Shown: in pieces, positions 27,427-36,128 of the stretch
How the letters are laid out: the number at the start of each line of letters is the position of its first letter
Numbering within the stretch: the first letter of the stretch is position 1
NCBI RefSeq assembly: GCF_009936235.1
Contig: NZ_AP022314.1
Coordinates: forward strand, 4,278,001-4,342,000
Direction: 5' to 3'
Source: Mycobacterium xenopi
Lineage (GTDB): Bacteria; Actinomycetota; Actinomycetes; Mycobacteriales; Mycobacteriaceae
DNA: 64,000 nt
The notes under the pieces: generated by a model
What the model was told of the DNA's origin: nothing
The model's database searches: none
The model's input: only the letters and a program-made list of their open reading frames with translations
Made by a program: the position numbers and the translations under genes

Positions 27427-28106
27427 CCCTCCAGCTTGTAGCCCAGGCCGCGCACTGTCACCAGGTGCACCGGGTTGGCAGGGTCCGCTTCGATCTTCGA
27501 GCGCAGCCGCTTGACGTGGACATCGAGAGTCTTGGTGTCTCCGACGTAGTCCGCGCCCCACACCCGATCGATCAGCTGGCCGCGGGTCAACACCCGGCCG
27601 CTGTTGCGCATCAGGTATTCGAGCAAGTCAAATTCCTTGAGCGGCAGCGTAATTGGCTTGCCATTCACTGAGACAATGTGCCGCTCGACATCCATCCGCA
27701 CCGGCCCGGCCTCCAACACGCCGTCGGTGACTTCGGAGTCGTCGTCCCCGCCGCGGCGTAGCACCGCACGAATTCGGGCGATCAGCTCCCGCGCCGAATA
27801 TGGTTTGGTCACGTAGTCGTCGGCGCCCAGCTCGAGGCCGACCACCTTGTCGATTTCACTGTCGCGGGCGGTGACCATGATCACCGGCACACTGGAGCGG
27901 GCCCGCAGCTGCTTGCACACGTCGGTGCCGGACATGCCCGGCAGCATCAGGTCGAGCAGCACGATGTCGGCACCGGCCCGGTCGAACTCGGCCAGTGCCG
28001 ACGGCCCGTCGGTGACCACGGTCGCTTCGAATCCCTCGCGGCGCAACAGAAACGCGAGGGGATCGGCCAGCGACTCCTCGTCCTCAACGATCAGCACGCT
28101 AGTCAT
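27423..28106 (-). CDS. regX3: RegX3, OmpR-family response regulator (phosphate response)
   Basis: ATG 28106 gives 227 residues, the length of M. tuberculosis RegX3. The receiver domain has the phosphorylation site Asp52 in VLLDLMLPGMSG and the acidic pocket IVEDEE. The C-terminal winged helix ends KIEADPANPVHLVTVRGLGY. RegX3 with SenX3 controls phosphate-limitation genes and ESX-5 secretion in M. tuberculosis. The start overlaps the stop of the last repeat-encoded micro-ORF by ATGA, so its translation is linked back to senX3. Its 3' end overlaps mceF on the other strand. Confidence 0.97.
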   Translation of the reverse strand: MTSVLIVEDEESLADPLAFLLRREGFEATVVTDGPSALAEFDRAGADIVLLDLMLPGMSGTDVCKQLRARSSVPVIMVTARDSEIDKVVGLELGADDYVTKPYSARELIARIRAVLRRGGDDDSEVTDGVLEAGPVRMDVERHIVSVNGKPITLPLKEFDLLEYLMRNSGRVLTRGQLIDRVWGADYVGDTKTLDVHVKRLRSKIEADPANPVHLVTVRGLGYKLEG

Positions 28107-28330
28107 CGGCGCCACTCCTCCTCATCGCTGCGCTCTGCATCGTCGTAGGCGCGTGTCATCGGCGCCACTCCTCCTCATCGCTGCGCTCTGCATCGTCGTA
28201 GGCGCGTGTCATCGGCGCCACTCCTCCTCATCGCTGCGCTCTGCATCGTCGTTGGCGCGTGTCATCGGCGCCACTCCTCCTCATCGCTGCGCTCTGCATC
28301 GTCGTAGGCGCGTGTCATCGGCGCCACTCC
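28103..28330. repeat. MIRU-type tandem repeat, four 53-bp units plus a partial fifth
   Basis: Units start at 28103, 28156, 28209 and 28262 with a 53-bp period. A 16-base partial copy follows at 28315-28330. The units are identical except for one base (T in place of A in the third unit, near 28252). The senX3-regX3 gap of M. tuberculosis carries MIRU repeats of 77 and 53 bp, so this is the same element type. Copy number is likely to vary between strains. Confidence 0.93.
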
Positions 28331-28347
28331 TTATCCCGCAGCGTCAT
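28103..28347 (-). other. chain of five translationally coupled micro-ORFs linking senX3 to regX3
   Basis: Read on the minus strand, senX3 stops in an ATGA at 28347-28344. That ATG opens a 10-residue frame (MTLRDKEWRR) ending at 28315. Four further frames follow: 28318-28262, 28265-28209, 28212-28156 and 28159-28103. Each encodes 18 residues (MTRAYDDAERSDEEEWRR; the second of the four has Asn in place of Tyr) and each is linked to the next by ATGA. The last overlaps the regX3 ATG at 28106. Every unit has a GAGGAGGAG ribosome site about 8 nt before the next ATG. The likely role is ribosome hand-over and setting of the RegX3/SenX3 ratio. Whether the peptides accumulate is unknown. Confidence 0.7.
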
Positions 28348-29570
28348 CGGCGTAGTTCTTCCTCTCGTTGGGATCGCGTGGGGCGCACCTCGCGCCGCAC
28401 TGGTTCGTCGCGCTTCTCATCGTTGTCGCGGTAGGCCGGAATCGACAATGTGAACGTCGAGCCGGTCCCCGGCTGGCTCCACAGCCCGATACTGCCGTTG
28501 TGGTTGGCCGCGACGTGCTTGACGATCGCCAACCCCAACCCGCTACCGCCGGTGGCACGCGAGCGGGCCTTGTCGCCCCGAAAGAAGCGCTCGAATACCC
28601 GCTCTTGGTCTTTGCGCGGGATGCCGATGCCGCGGTCGGTGACAGCGATTTCGACGTTGTCGCCGCGACGACGACGGCTGATCGACACCAGTGACCCACG
28701 CGGTGAATAGGCGATCGCGTTGGACACCAGGTTGGCCAGCGCGGTGACCAGCAGGCTTTGGTTGCCCAGTACCCGCAAGCCGCTGGGTTCGTCGGTTCGG
28801 ACCTCAATATCAGCATTGTCCGCGGCAACTTTATGGCGTGAAATCGCCTCGGCCACAACGGTATCGACATCGACGTTGGACAGATCGGGCAACCGCTCGG
28901 CGCCTTGCAGCCGGGACAGTTCGATCAATTCGCCGACCATGTCGCCCAGCCGATTGGCCTCGACAAGTACCTTCTCGGCGAACCGCCGCACGGTCTCGGG
29001 GTCGTCGGCGGACGCCAACAAAGCCTCGGCCAGCACGGCCATCGCACCGACCGGTGTCTTGAGTTCGTGGCTGACGTTGGCCACGAAATCGCGCCGCGTT
29101 GCCTCCATCCGCGCGTACTCCGACTGGTCGTAAACGAAAACCACGGCAAAGCGGCGGTCTTCCTCGCTGAGCAACCGGGCAATTCCGTGCACCGACAGCC
29201 CGGACCGGCCCGGCGCGGGGCGCTTGTCCGGCGCGATGTCGAACTCGAAATCGTCGCCACTGCCCAGCACCCGCTGCGCGGCCCGCCAAGCCTCGTCGTC
29301 GAGTTGGCGGTCGTGCACCAACCCCAGTTCCTTGGCCTGCTCATTGAGATAGACCACATCGCGGTGCCGATCGACGACCGCGGTTCCCACCGGAGACAGC
29401 GCGACGATGCGCTCCAGCATTTGCGAAACAGTGATCCCGGCCCATTCGGCGGCCACCCGTCGTCGGCGCTCGACAACTCGTGTTGCCCACCGGGCCCCCG
29501 CTGTAATACCGACGCCCAATGCCATCGAAGACAACACCCCGGCCAGCAACAGCGCCGAGAACACAGTCAC
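28344..29570 (-). CDS. senX3: SenX3, phosphate-responsive sensor histidine kinase
   Basis: The 408-residue protein has two N-terminal membrane segments with a very short outer loop, a PAS-like domain (SPVGTAVVDRHRDVVYLNEQ), the H-box VSHELKTPVGAM with His168, and the ATPase domain with N-box NLVSNAIAYSP and G-boxes GIGIPRKDQERVF and GGSGLGLAIVKH. It phosphorylates RegX3 when phosphate is scarce. It is the first gene of the senX3-repeat-regX3 operon. The C-terminus ends at the ATGA that begins the micro-ORF chain. Confidence 0.97.
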   Translation of the reverse strand: MTVFSALLLAGVLSSMALGVGITAGARWATRVVERRRRVAAEWAGITVSQMLERIVALSPVGTAVVDRHRDVVYLNEQAKELGLVHDRQLDDEAWRAAQRVLGSGDDFEFDIAPDKRPAPGRSGLSVHGIARLLSEEDRRFAVVFVYDQSEYARMEATRRDFVANVSHELKTPVGAMAVLAEALLASADDPETVRRFAEKVLVEANRLGDMVGELIELSRLQGAERLPDLSNVDVDTVVAEAISRHKVAADNADIEVRTDEPSGLRVLGNQSLLVTALANLVSNAIAYSPRGSLVSISRRRRGDNVEIAVTDRGIGIPRKDQERVFERFFRGDKARSRATGGSGLGLAIVKHVAANHNGSIGLWSQPGTGSTFTLSIPAYRDNDEKRDEPVRREVRPTRSQREEELRR

Positions 29571-29702
29571 ACAAAAATCCTACAAATCGGGTGAACGCCT
29601 CCCTAGCGGCGCGCGGCCAAATTCGGACAAGTCACACGTCGCATCGCAGGTATTCGGCCATTGTTTACGCGATGTTTGCCGACCAGTCGCCAACTAGCCG
29701 AA
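29571..29702 (-). promoter_or_regulatory. senX3 upstream region with a possible RegX3 half-site
   Basis: The 132-nt gap between gpm1 and senX3 is the only place for a senX3-regX3 promoter. On the minus strand it contains GTTCACC (complement of 29589-29595), about 20 nt before the senX3 ATG, similar to the repeat unit of RegX3/PHO-box sites. The second unit is poorly conserved, so autoregulation is only suggested. Confidence 0.3.
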
Positions 29703-30452
29703 TTACCTGGCGCCCTGGCTCGCGACCGCTGCCGCACCGGCCGCGGCCGCCTCCGGGTCGAGATAGCTGCCGCCCGCCACCACTGGCTTGAGGTTCGCGT
29801 CGAGGTCGTAGCGCAGCGGAATGCCGGTGGGGATGTTCAGCCCGACGACTTCTTCGTTGGACATGCCGTCCAAATACTTGACCAGGGCCCGCAACGAGTT
29901 GCCGTGCGCGGCGATCAACACCGTCTTACCGAACCGCAGGTCGGGCACGATGACGTCGGTGAAATACGGCAGGAACCGCGCGACCACGTCGGCCAGGCAC
30001 TCGGTGAGCGGACCGCCGCCGATGTCCGCGTAGCGCGGGTCGGTGTCCTGGCTGAACCGGCTGCCCCTCTCGATCGGCGGCGGCCGGGTGTCATAGCTGC
30101 GCCGCCACGCCATGAACTGCTCCTCGCCGTAACGCGCCTTGATGTCGGACTTGTCCAACCCCTGCAGCGCGCCGTAGTGCCGTTCGTTGAGCCGCCAACT
30201 GCGGTGCACCGGAATCCAATGCCGGTCGGCGGTGTCCAACGCCAGGTTCGCGGTGGTGATCGCGCGGCGCAGCAGCGAGGTGTAGACCACGTCGGGGAGC
30301 AGGTTGTGCTCGACGAGCAGCTCGCCGCTGCGCACCGCTTCGGCGCGGCCCTTGTCGGTCAGGTCGACGTCGACCCAGCCGGTGAACAAGTTGCGCGCGT
30401 TCCAGTCGCTTTCGCCGTGCCGCAAGAGCACCAGCGTGCCAGCGTTTCGCAT
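29703..30452 (-). CDS. gpm1: 2,3-bisphosphoglycerate-dependent phosphoglycerate mutase
   Basis: The 249-residue protein has the phosphohistidine motif LLRHGESDWN near residue 12, NERHYGALQGLDK, and the second catalytic histidine in IAAHGNSLRALV. It interconverts 3- and 2-phosphoglycerate in glycolysis. Length and order (gpm1 next to senX3) match M. tuberculosis Rv0489. It lies 21 nt after the YbjN-like gene and is probably co-transcribed with it. Confidence 0.96.
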   Translation of the reverse strand: MRNAGTLVLLRHGESDWNARNLFTGWVDVDLTDKGRAEAVRSGELLVEHNLLPDVVYTSLLRRAITTANLALDTADRHWIPVHRSWRLNERHYGALQGLDKSDIKARYGEEQFMAWRRSYDTRPPPIERGSRFSQDTDPRYADIGGGPLTECLADVVARFLPYFTDVIVPDLRFGKTVLIAAHGNSLRALVKYLDGMSNEEVVGLNIPTGIPLRYDLDANLKPVVAGGSYLDPEAAAAGAAAVASQGAR

Positions 30453-30473
30453 GCGGGCAAGTCTCTCACGAAA

Positions 30474-30995
30474 TCAGCCCCGACCGTCGCGACGGTCTTC
30501 TTCGTCGATGAGATGGGCGAACGCCTGCAGGTTCTTCAGCGACGCGCCTCGGGACACCCGCCACTCCCACTCTTTCTGGATCGACGAACGAAAACCCAAC
30601 TCCAGCAACGTATTAAAGTCCGAATCCACCGCCTCAAGCACCTGGCCGAGCACTCGGTCGATCTCGTCAGCGTCGACGGAGGCCAATGACATGCGGCCCA
30701 CCAGGTAGATATCGCCGACATTGTCCAGCGTGTAGGCCACCCCGTAGAGCCGCCGGTTGCGTTGAAGCAGGAACCGGTAGACGCCCTCGTGGTTTTCGTC
30801 GGGCTTGCGGCACACGAACGCCTCGACGCGCACCGAGTGTTCGCCGATGGTCAGGATGGTGTTGGTCTTGAGCTTGCGTTCGCCGGGCAGCTCGACGATC
30901 AGCCCGGGCAGCCCGCCGTGGGCACCCTCATGACGGGTGTAGGTCAGCTTGCTGGCCTTCAGCGCGTCCTCGATCACCTGCTGCACGTCGGTCAT
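30474..30995 (-). CDS. YbjN-domain protein
   Basis: ATG 30995 gives 173 residues (MTDVQQVIEDALKASKLTY). The frame continues upstream into repeat DNA, which argues against an earlier start. The sequence has the YbjN / type III secretion chaperone-like fold (ERKLKTNTILTIGEHSVRVE, FLLQRNRRLYGVAYTLDNVG). The M. tuberculosis homologue (Rv0487, from memory) sits in the same place between mshA and gpm1. No enzymatic motif is visible; function unknown. Confidence 0.85.
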   Translation of the reverse strand: MTDVQQVIEDALKASKLTYTRHEGAHGGLPGLIVELPGERKLKTNTILTIGEHSVRVEAFVCRKPDENHEGVYRFLLQRNRRLYGVAYTLDNVGDIYLVGRMSLASVDADEIDRVLGQVLEAVDSDFNTLLELGFRSSIQKEWEWRVSRGASLKNLQAFAHLIDEEDRRDGRG

Positions 30996-31021
30996 GGCCG
31001 CTGCGCTCCCCCGCCGCCGCG

Positions 31022-31079
31022 CGAGCAGACGCAAAAGCCCCCAAAAATGCGTCTTCTTTGGGGACTTTGCGTCTGCTCG
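31022..31079. repeat. long imperfect hairpin of the CGAGCAGACGC family
   Basis: CGAGCAGACGC (31022-31032) pairs with GCGTCTGCTCG (31069-31079). The pairing continues inward through an A-rich/C-rich stretch (AAAAGCCCCCAAA with TTTGGGGACTTT). It lies between mshA and the YbjN-like gene. A second, better-paired member of the same family is at 52080-52137. It may act as a terminator or a mobile palindromic repeat. Confidence 0.75.
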
Positions 31080-31140
31080 GCACCCCTCACTGCTCGGCAC
31101 CCCTCACTGCTCAGGACCCCTCACTGCTCAGGACCCTCAC
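31078..31140. repeat. 17-bp tandem repeat abutting the mshA stop codon
   Basis: Three 17-bp units (CGGCACCCCTCACTGCT twice, then CAGGACCCCTCACTGCT) start at 31078, 31095 and 31112. A partial fourth (CAGGACCCTCAC) follows, whose TCA is the mshA stop on the minus strand. The repeat begins where the preceding hairpin ends. Copy number could vary by slippage and so alter the mshA 3' end. Confidence 0.75.
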
Positions 31141-32498
31141 GCGCCCACCCCCCGCGACGCCGCCCACTGGCGCGGGCGGCGCGCCGCTGCCAGACCGCGG
31201 ACCCGCCGCCGCCGGGCCCCGCCGAACTCGCTGATCGCGCGACGGTAGCTGGCCAGCAGCGCGTCAACGGTGTTCTCCCAGGAAAACCGCGCGGCGTGCC
31301 GCACCGCCGAGTGACTCATCGCCCAGGCGCGCGGCCCGGCGCCCAGCCGCAGCAGCTCGTCGATGGCGTCGGCCCACCGGTCGACGTCGTGGCCGGCAAC
31401 CAGGGTGCCGCTGATCCCGTCGCGCACGGCCACCGGCAGCCCGCCGACCGCGGCCGCCACCACCGGCGTGCCGCAGGCCTGCGCCTCCACCGCGACCAAC
31501 CCGAACGACTCCGAATAACTGGGAACCGCGACCAGGTCTGCGGCCTGAAACAGCCGGGCCAGCTCCTCGCGGTCCTGGGGCGGCAGGAACCTCACCCGAG
31601 CGGAGATACCCAATTCGTCGGCCAGGCGAACCAAACCGTCCGGCGCCGCCAATCCGCTGCCCGACGGTCCGCCGGCCACCACGATGCGCACCCGCGGCAG
31701 TTTGGCCGCGGCCCGCAGCAAAATGTCGGGGCCTTTCAGCGGCTGAATCCGGCCGACGAAGGCCACCACACGCTCGTCGAGCGGCAGCCCCAGCGCGGCC
31801 CGGGCCGCGCGGCGATCACCGGGCCTGAACACGTCGAGGTCCACCCCGGGATGAGCCACGTCAATCCGAGACGGGTCGGCGCTATGCAACGAAACCAGTT
31901 GTCCCGCTTCAGCATTGGTGTTGACTATCAGCCGGTCGGCCTCGTCGACCACCTGCTGTTCGCCGACCGTGCGCAGCGGCGGCTCAGGCGTGTCGCCCTC
32001 GGCCAGCGCCGCGTTCTTCACCGCGGCCAGCGTGTGCGCGGTGTGTACCAGCGGCACCGCCCAGCGGTCCCGGGCCAGCCAGCCTACCTGCCCGGACAAC
32101 CAGTAGTGCGAGTGCACGATGTCGTAATAGCCGGGCTCGTGGGCCGCTTCTGCGCGCAACACTCCGGCGGCGAACGCACACAGCTGGGTGGGCAGGTCGT
32201 ATTTGTCGAGGCCTTCGAACGGACCGGCCACCACGTTGCGGACCAGCACCCCGGGCGCGACCTGCACCGTCGGTGGATCGGTCGACGCCGTGGCCCGGGT
32301 GAAGATCTCCACCTCCACCCCGCGGCGGGCCAAATGCAGCGCGGTTTGCAGCACGTAGACGTTCATCCCGCCGGCATCGCCGATGCCCGGCTGGGCCAGC
32401 GGCGAGGTGTGCACCGACAGCACCGCCACCCGGCGCGGATCGGTCAAGCGGGATCTCGATGGGGAAAAGCCGAGCCGGGGCAGTTCGCTGTTCCGCAC
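31137..32498 (-). CDS. mshA: MshA, D-inositol-3-phosphate glycosyltransferase (mycothiol synthesis)
   Basis: GTG 32498 gives 453 residues. The GT-B glycosyltransferase signatures are clear: VHTSPLAQPGIGDAGGMNVY at the N-terminal acceptor domain, HSHYWLSGQVGWLARD, and FVGRIQPLKGPDILLRA and SYSESFGLVAVEAQACGTPV in the donor domain. MshA joins GlcNAc from UDP-GlcNAc to inositol-3-phosphate, the first step of mycothiol synthesis. The frame remains open upstream into the ROK gene, but that sequence belongs to the other gene. The C-terminal tail is Arg-rich and ends inside the tandem repeat. Confidence 0.95.
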   Translation of the reverse strand: MRNSELPRLGFSPSRSRLTDPRRVAVLSVHTSPLAQPGIGDAGGMNVYVLQTALHLARRGVEVEIFTRATASTDPPTVQVAPGVLVRNVVAGPFEGLDKYDLPTQLCAFAAGVLRAEAAHEPGYYDIVHSHYWLSGQVGWLARDRWAVPLVHTAHTLAAVKNAALAEGDTPEPPLRTVGEQQVVDEADRLIVNTNAEAGQLVSLHSADPSRIDVAHPGVDLDVFRPGDRRAARAALGLPLDERVVAFVGRIQPLKGPDILLRAAAKLPRVRIVVAGGPSGSGLAAPDGLVRLADELGISARVRFLPPQDREELARLFQAADLVAVPSYSESFGLVAVEAQACGTPVVAAAVGGLPVAVRDGISGTLVAGHDVDRWADAIDELLRLGAGPRAWAMSHSAVRHAARFSWENTVDALLASYRRAISEFGGARRRRVRGLAAARRPRQWAASRGVGA

Positions 32499-32545
32499 AT
32501 CGCCATCTTTACAGCACCGCGTGCGATCGCCCCGAGCGCCGCCGG

Positions 32546-33860
32546 TCACGCCGACGTGTCGGGAGCGGCGGCGCCGGTGACACGCAGCGGCGACCCGAGC
32601 GCGCCACGGGCGGGTGCGCCCAGCGCGCGGCGCATCCCGCCGAGCGGATCTGCGTAGAGCCCGCCCAGGGAGACGATCCCCGCCCCGGCTTCCTGCACCC
32701 GGTTGCCGAACGCGGTGAGCTGGATATCGCGCGCGGGCAGCACCGAGCGCGCCGCGAACGCCGCTTCGACGTGCTCCATGCCCTCCGGGTACTCGGTGAA
32801 CGCCTGGCCGCCCACCACTAGGTCGTCGGGATTGAGCAGATCGCGCAGCAACGCCACAGCCTCGCCGAGCACTCGCGCGCGTTCGGCCAGTAGCTCGCGG
32901 GCTTGCTGGTTGCCGGTGCGCGCCGCCTTGATCAGCTCGGTGATCGCGGTGGCCGGCCCGCCGTTGCGCACTGCAGGCAGGATCCGCAACCGGCGCGCCG
33001 CCGCGAGCACCGCCTCGTCGCTGACCGTGGATTCCAGCTGCCCCGAGCCGCCCAGCAGCTCCGAATGGGCCGGCAGGTTGGCAATGGTGCCCGGGCCGCT
33101 GGCCGGGCTGTGCACCCGACCGCCGATCACCAGCGCGTATCCCACGGTCTCGCGGGCGTAGACGTACAGGCTGGTCGACGAGTTGGGCGCGAAGCGGCGC
33201 ATCCCAAGCAGCAACTCGGCACCGGCCATCGCGTCGACGTGAGACGCCACCGACACCGGCAGGCCCAGCGCTTCGGCCAGCACCGGGCCCACCGGTGCCT
33301 GACGCCAGCCCAACCGCGGGTGGTCGACGTGACCGGTGGTGCCGTCGACCACCCCGCCGATGGCCACCCCAACCCACAGCGGCCGGCGCCGCTGCCAGCG
33401 CCCGCAGGTACCGACGCGCGCCGTCAGCCAGCAACCCCAGCGCGGGACCTTGCGCCGACAGCGGGGTCGGGGTTTCGACGGCGTCGAGGGTGCGGCCCAG
33501 CAGGTCGGTGGCCACGATGCTGGTGGTCCGCGCCCCGATGTGGATGCCCAGCGTCAGGAACGGCTCGTGGTTGACTTCGACGGGAACGCGGGGCCGTCCG
33601 ATGGCGCCGGCGACGGCCAGGTCGGCGCGTTCACGCAACAGTCCGGCCTCGAGCAGGGCGATGACCTGGCGGTTCACCGTCGCGATGCTGAGCGAGGTGA
33701 CGGTGGCGATGACGTCGCGGGCGATCGGTCCGCGCAGCCGCACGGCCCGGAACACCGCGGCCACGGCGGCGTCGGACAGGTGCAGCGACGGCGTCACCAC
33801 GTTGCGGCGGGAACGCAGTACTGGCTTGCGGGTATGGGAGTGAAGGGTGGTCGAGCGCAC
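32546..33860 (-). pseudogene. ROK-family transcriptional regulator, frameshifted
   Basis: The N-terminal part (GTG 33860 downward) has a winged-helix region (SLHLSDAAVAAVFRAVRLRG, then SLSIATVNRQVIALLEAGLL) and the start of the ROK domain. Near 33401-33403 (a GGG run) the frame changes by one base. The rest, from RWQRRRPLWVGVAIGG to VTGAAAPDTSA, is in the next frame and ends at 32546. Removing one G restores a protein of about 438 residues, matching Rv0485 of M. tuberculosis (which controls pe13-ppe18, from memory). Upstream of mshA as in that species. The break may be a sequencing error, since both halves look well conserved. Confidence 0.85.
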
Positions 33861-34037
33861 GGGTGTCCTTGTCGAGTTCCTGCGGCGGGCCTGGCCACAC
33901 CAGCTATTGGATTTTTGGTCGCTCAGCAGGCGCAGACTGCGCGGCAACAACACGCACAGTCTGCGATGGGACACAGACCCAGCAAGGAGCTCAGGTACAC
34001 ACGAGGGAATTTAGCACGGTTATCTAGAGTTGGTCCG

Positions 34038-34784
34038 ATGACGATCGCTCCGGCGGACAAGCGTGTCGCGGTGGTCACCGGCGCCAGCTCCGGGATCGGC
34101 GCCGCGACCGCGAGAACCCTTGCCGGACAAGGCTTTCATGTGGTCGCGGTGGCGCGCCGCGCGGACCGGGTCGCGGAGCTGGCCGACGAGATCGGCGGCA
34201 CCGCCGTGGTCGCCGATGTGACCGACGACACAGCTGTGGATGCTCTGGCTCGCGGACTGAGCCGGGTCGACGTTCTGGTCAACAATGCCGGCGGCGCCAA
34301 GGGGCTCGAACCGGTCGCCGACGCCGACCTCGAGCATTGGCGCTGGATGTGGGAGACCAATGTGCTGGGCACGCTGCGGGTAACCCGGGCGCTATTGCCC
34401 AAGCTGATCGACTCCGGCGACGGGCTGATCGTCACCGTCACCTCGGTTGCCGCATTCGAGATCTACGACGGCGGCTCCGGCTACACCTCGGCCAAGCATG
34501 CCCAAAGCGCGCTGCACCGCACCCTGCGCGGCGAACTGCTGGGAAAGCCGGTGCGGCTCACCGAGATTGCGCCCGGCGCGGTACAGACCGAATTCTCGTT
34601 GGTCCGCTTCGCCGGCGATCAGCAGCGCGCCGACGCCGTCTACGCCGGCATGACACCGCTGGTGGCCGAAGATGTCGCCGAGGTGATCGGCTTCGTGGCA
34701 TCTCGGCCGTCGCATGTCAACATCGACCAGGTCGTGATCCGGCCTCGCGACCAGGCCACGGCTAGCCGCCGGGTCGCACGCTAG
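34038..34784 (+). CDS. short-chain dehydrogenase/reductase
   Basis: ATG 34038 gives 248 residues with the SDR cofactor motif VVTGASSGIGAATARTLA, NNAGG, the catalytic Ser and the YTSAKHA (YxxxK) pair. It is close to YdfG-type NADP oxidoreductases and corresponds to Rv0484c by position. The substrate is unknown. Its 3' end overlaps the convergent L,D-transpeptidase gene by 23 nt (34762-34784). The 177-nt gap before it is shared with the divergent ROK gene. Confidence 0.92.
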   Translation: MTIAPADKRVAVVTGASSGIGAATARTLAGQGFHVVAVARRADRVAELADEIGGTAVVADVTDDTAVDALARGLSRVDVLVNNAGGAKGLEPVADADLEHWRWMWETNVLGTLRVTRALLPKLIDSGDGLIVTVTSVAAFEIYDGGSGYTSAKHAQSALHRTLRGELLGKPVRLTEIAPGAVQTEFSLVRFAGDQQRADAVYAGMTPLVAEDVAEVIGFVASRPSHVNIDQVVIRPRDQATASRRVAR

Positions 34785-36090
34785 GCCGCGTCGTGGTGGC
34801 CGTGCCCGACAGGGTGGGGGCGTCGCTGGGGGTGGCCGGAGCGGTGCGCGGCATCGCCGCCGGTGCCGGTTTGGATCCGCTGGGCTGCGGCAGCGCCGAC
34901 ATGCCCCGCCAGGTGTCCCAATCGACGGCCCAGTCCCAGATGTCGCCGTCGGCGTAGGACAGCTGGATCGAGCTGCCGGTCACCTCGACCGGGTCGCCGT
35001 AGATCGCGCTGTTGAAGTACTGTTCGGCGTCGGCGGTGGAGAGATTGATGCAGCCGTTGGTGACGTTCGTATTGCCTTGTGCGCCAGCACTTGCCGGATT
35101 GGCGTGAATGAATTCGCCGTTGTTGGAAATGCGAACGGCCCAGCGCTCGTGGATATTGCTGTAGCCCGCGGCCGGGTTGGACATGTAGAAGTCGGCGTAC
35201 TTCTCGCTGACGACATGGATCCCGTTGCGGGTGACATTGCGCGGCTTGTCGGCTTCGCCGTAGCTGCACGGGAAGTCCATGATGACGCCCTCGTCCCGGA
35301 TCACCTGGATGCGATGCGAGGACACTTCGGCCTTGACGATTTGGCGACGCCCGATCTGGAAGTTCAGGCTCATGTCTTGCTTGCCGTAGGCGCCGTCGCC
35401 GAACGCCAGTCCATAGAGCTTGGCCTCGACGCTGACCTTGGTGCCCGCCGGGTAGTACTCGCGGGTGCGCCAGTGCACCCGCGATCCCTGCGCTTCGTCG
35501 GGCAGCCACGCCCAGCTGCCTTCCACCGGCGGGTCGGTGGTGACGGTCAGGGCCCGCTCGACGGCGGCCTTGTCGGCGATCGGCGCGTCGAACTGGATGA
35601 TGATCGGCGCCGCAATCCCGACCGTCTGCCCGTCCGCGAGTTGGAATCCGCCGTCGATGACCCTGGTGGGTGTCACGGTGGTGAACTTGCTCGCCACCGG
35701 AACGGCCTTGCCGTCGTGGCCGACCACCGAACCGCTCCACGTGTAGGTGGCGTCGTAGCCGAGCGGCTCGGTGATGGTGTAGACCGTGCGGTCGCGGTTG
35801 AGCCTGCCGGCGACGACCTTGCCGGCCGGATTCGTCAGCGCCACATGCTGAAACCAGCCGTCGCGAACCTCGACGCTGACCGGTGCTGTGGGCAACACAT
35901 CGCTGGCGGCGTTGACAGGGTGAAACGTCAGGCTTGGTGGCGGCGGAGCTTTGCGCTTTTCGGTTTGTTTGCTGGCACCGCCGGCGCAGGCGGCCAGCAC
36001 GCTGGGGGCGAACATCCCCGCCGCAAGCACGGTCAATGCCCGACGCCGGTCGATCGGCGGCAGGGCGCGCGGTGTGCTCACGGCAGACAA
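34762..36090 (-). CDS. lprQ: L,D-transpeptidase lipoprotein (LdtMt5/LprQ-like)
   Basis: The 442-residue protein has a Tat/Sec-like N-terminus (DRRRALTVLAAGMF) and a lipobox VLAAC with the acylated Cys at residue 35. Two immunoglobulin-like domains follow, then the YkuD catalytic domain with His329 (FIHANP) and the nucleophile Cys347 in TNGCINLS. It makes 3-3 crosslinks in peptidoglycan and is the branch that in M. tuberculosis is Rv0483. The C-terminus is Pro/Thr-rich. It lies 38 nt downstream of murB, so both wall-synthesis genes are probably co-transcribed. Confidence 0.94.
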   Translation of the reverse strand: MSAVSTPRALPPIDRRRALTVLAAGMFAPSVLAACAGGASKQTEKRKAPPPPSLTFHPVNAASDVLPTAPVSVEVRDGWFQHVALTNPAGKVVAGRLNRDRTVYTITEPLGYDATYTWSGSVVGHDGKAVPVASKFTTVTPTRVIDGGFQLADGQTVGIAAPIIIQFDAPIADKAAVERALTVTTDPPVEGSWAWLPDEAQGSRVHWRTREYYPAGTKVSVEAKLYGLAFGDGAYGKQDMSLNFQIGRRQIVKAEVSSHRIQVIRDEGVIMDFPCSYGEADKPRNVTRNGIHVVSEKYADFYMSNPAAGYSNIHERWAVRISNNGEFIHANPASAGAQGNTNVTNGCINLSTADAEQYFNSAIYGDPVEVTGSSIQLSYADGDIWDWAVDWDTWRGMSALPQPSGSKPAPAAMPRTAPATPSDAPTLSGTATTTRPSVRPGG

Positions 36091-36128
36091 AGATACCGGT
36101 GGTAACGGTCGGCTCTGTGCAGCCGCGG

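Noticed and set aside
28103..28330. CRISPR-like array
   Set aside because: The 53-bp units are contiguous with no unique spacers; this is a MIRU-type tandem repeat.
31137..33974. A single 945-codon open frame suggesting an mshA fusion protein
   Set aside because: Only the last 453 codons are MshA. The upstream part is the ROK regulator's N-terminus followed by its out-of-frame region, joined by a one-base frameshift and chance lack of stops.
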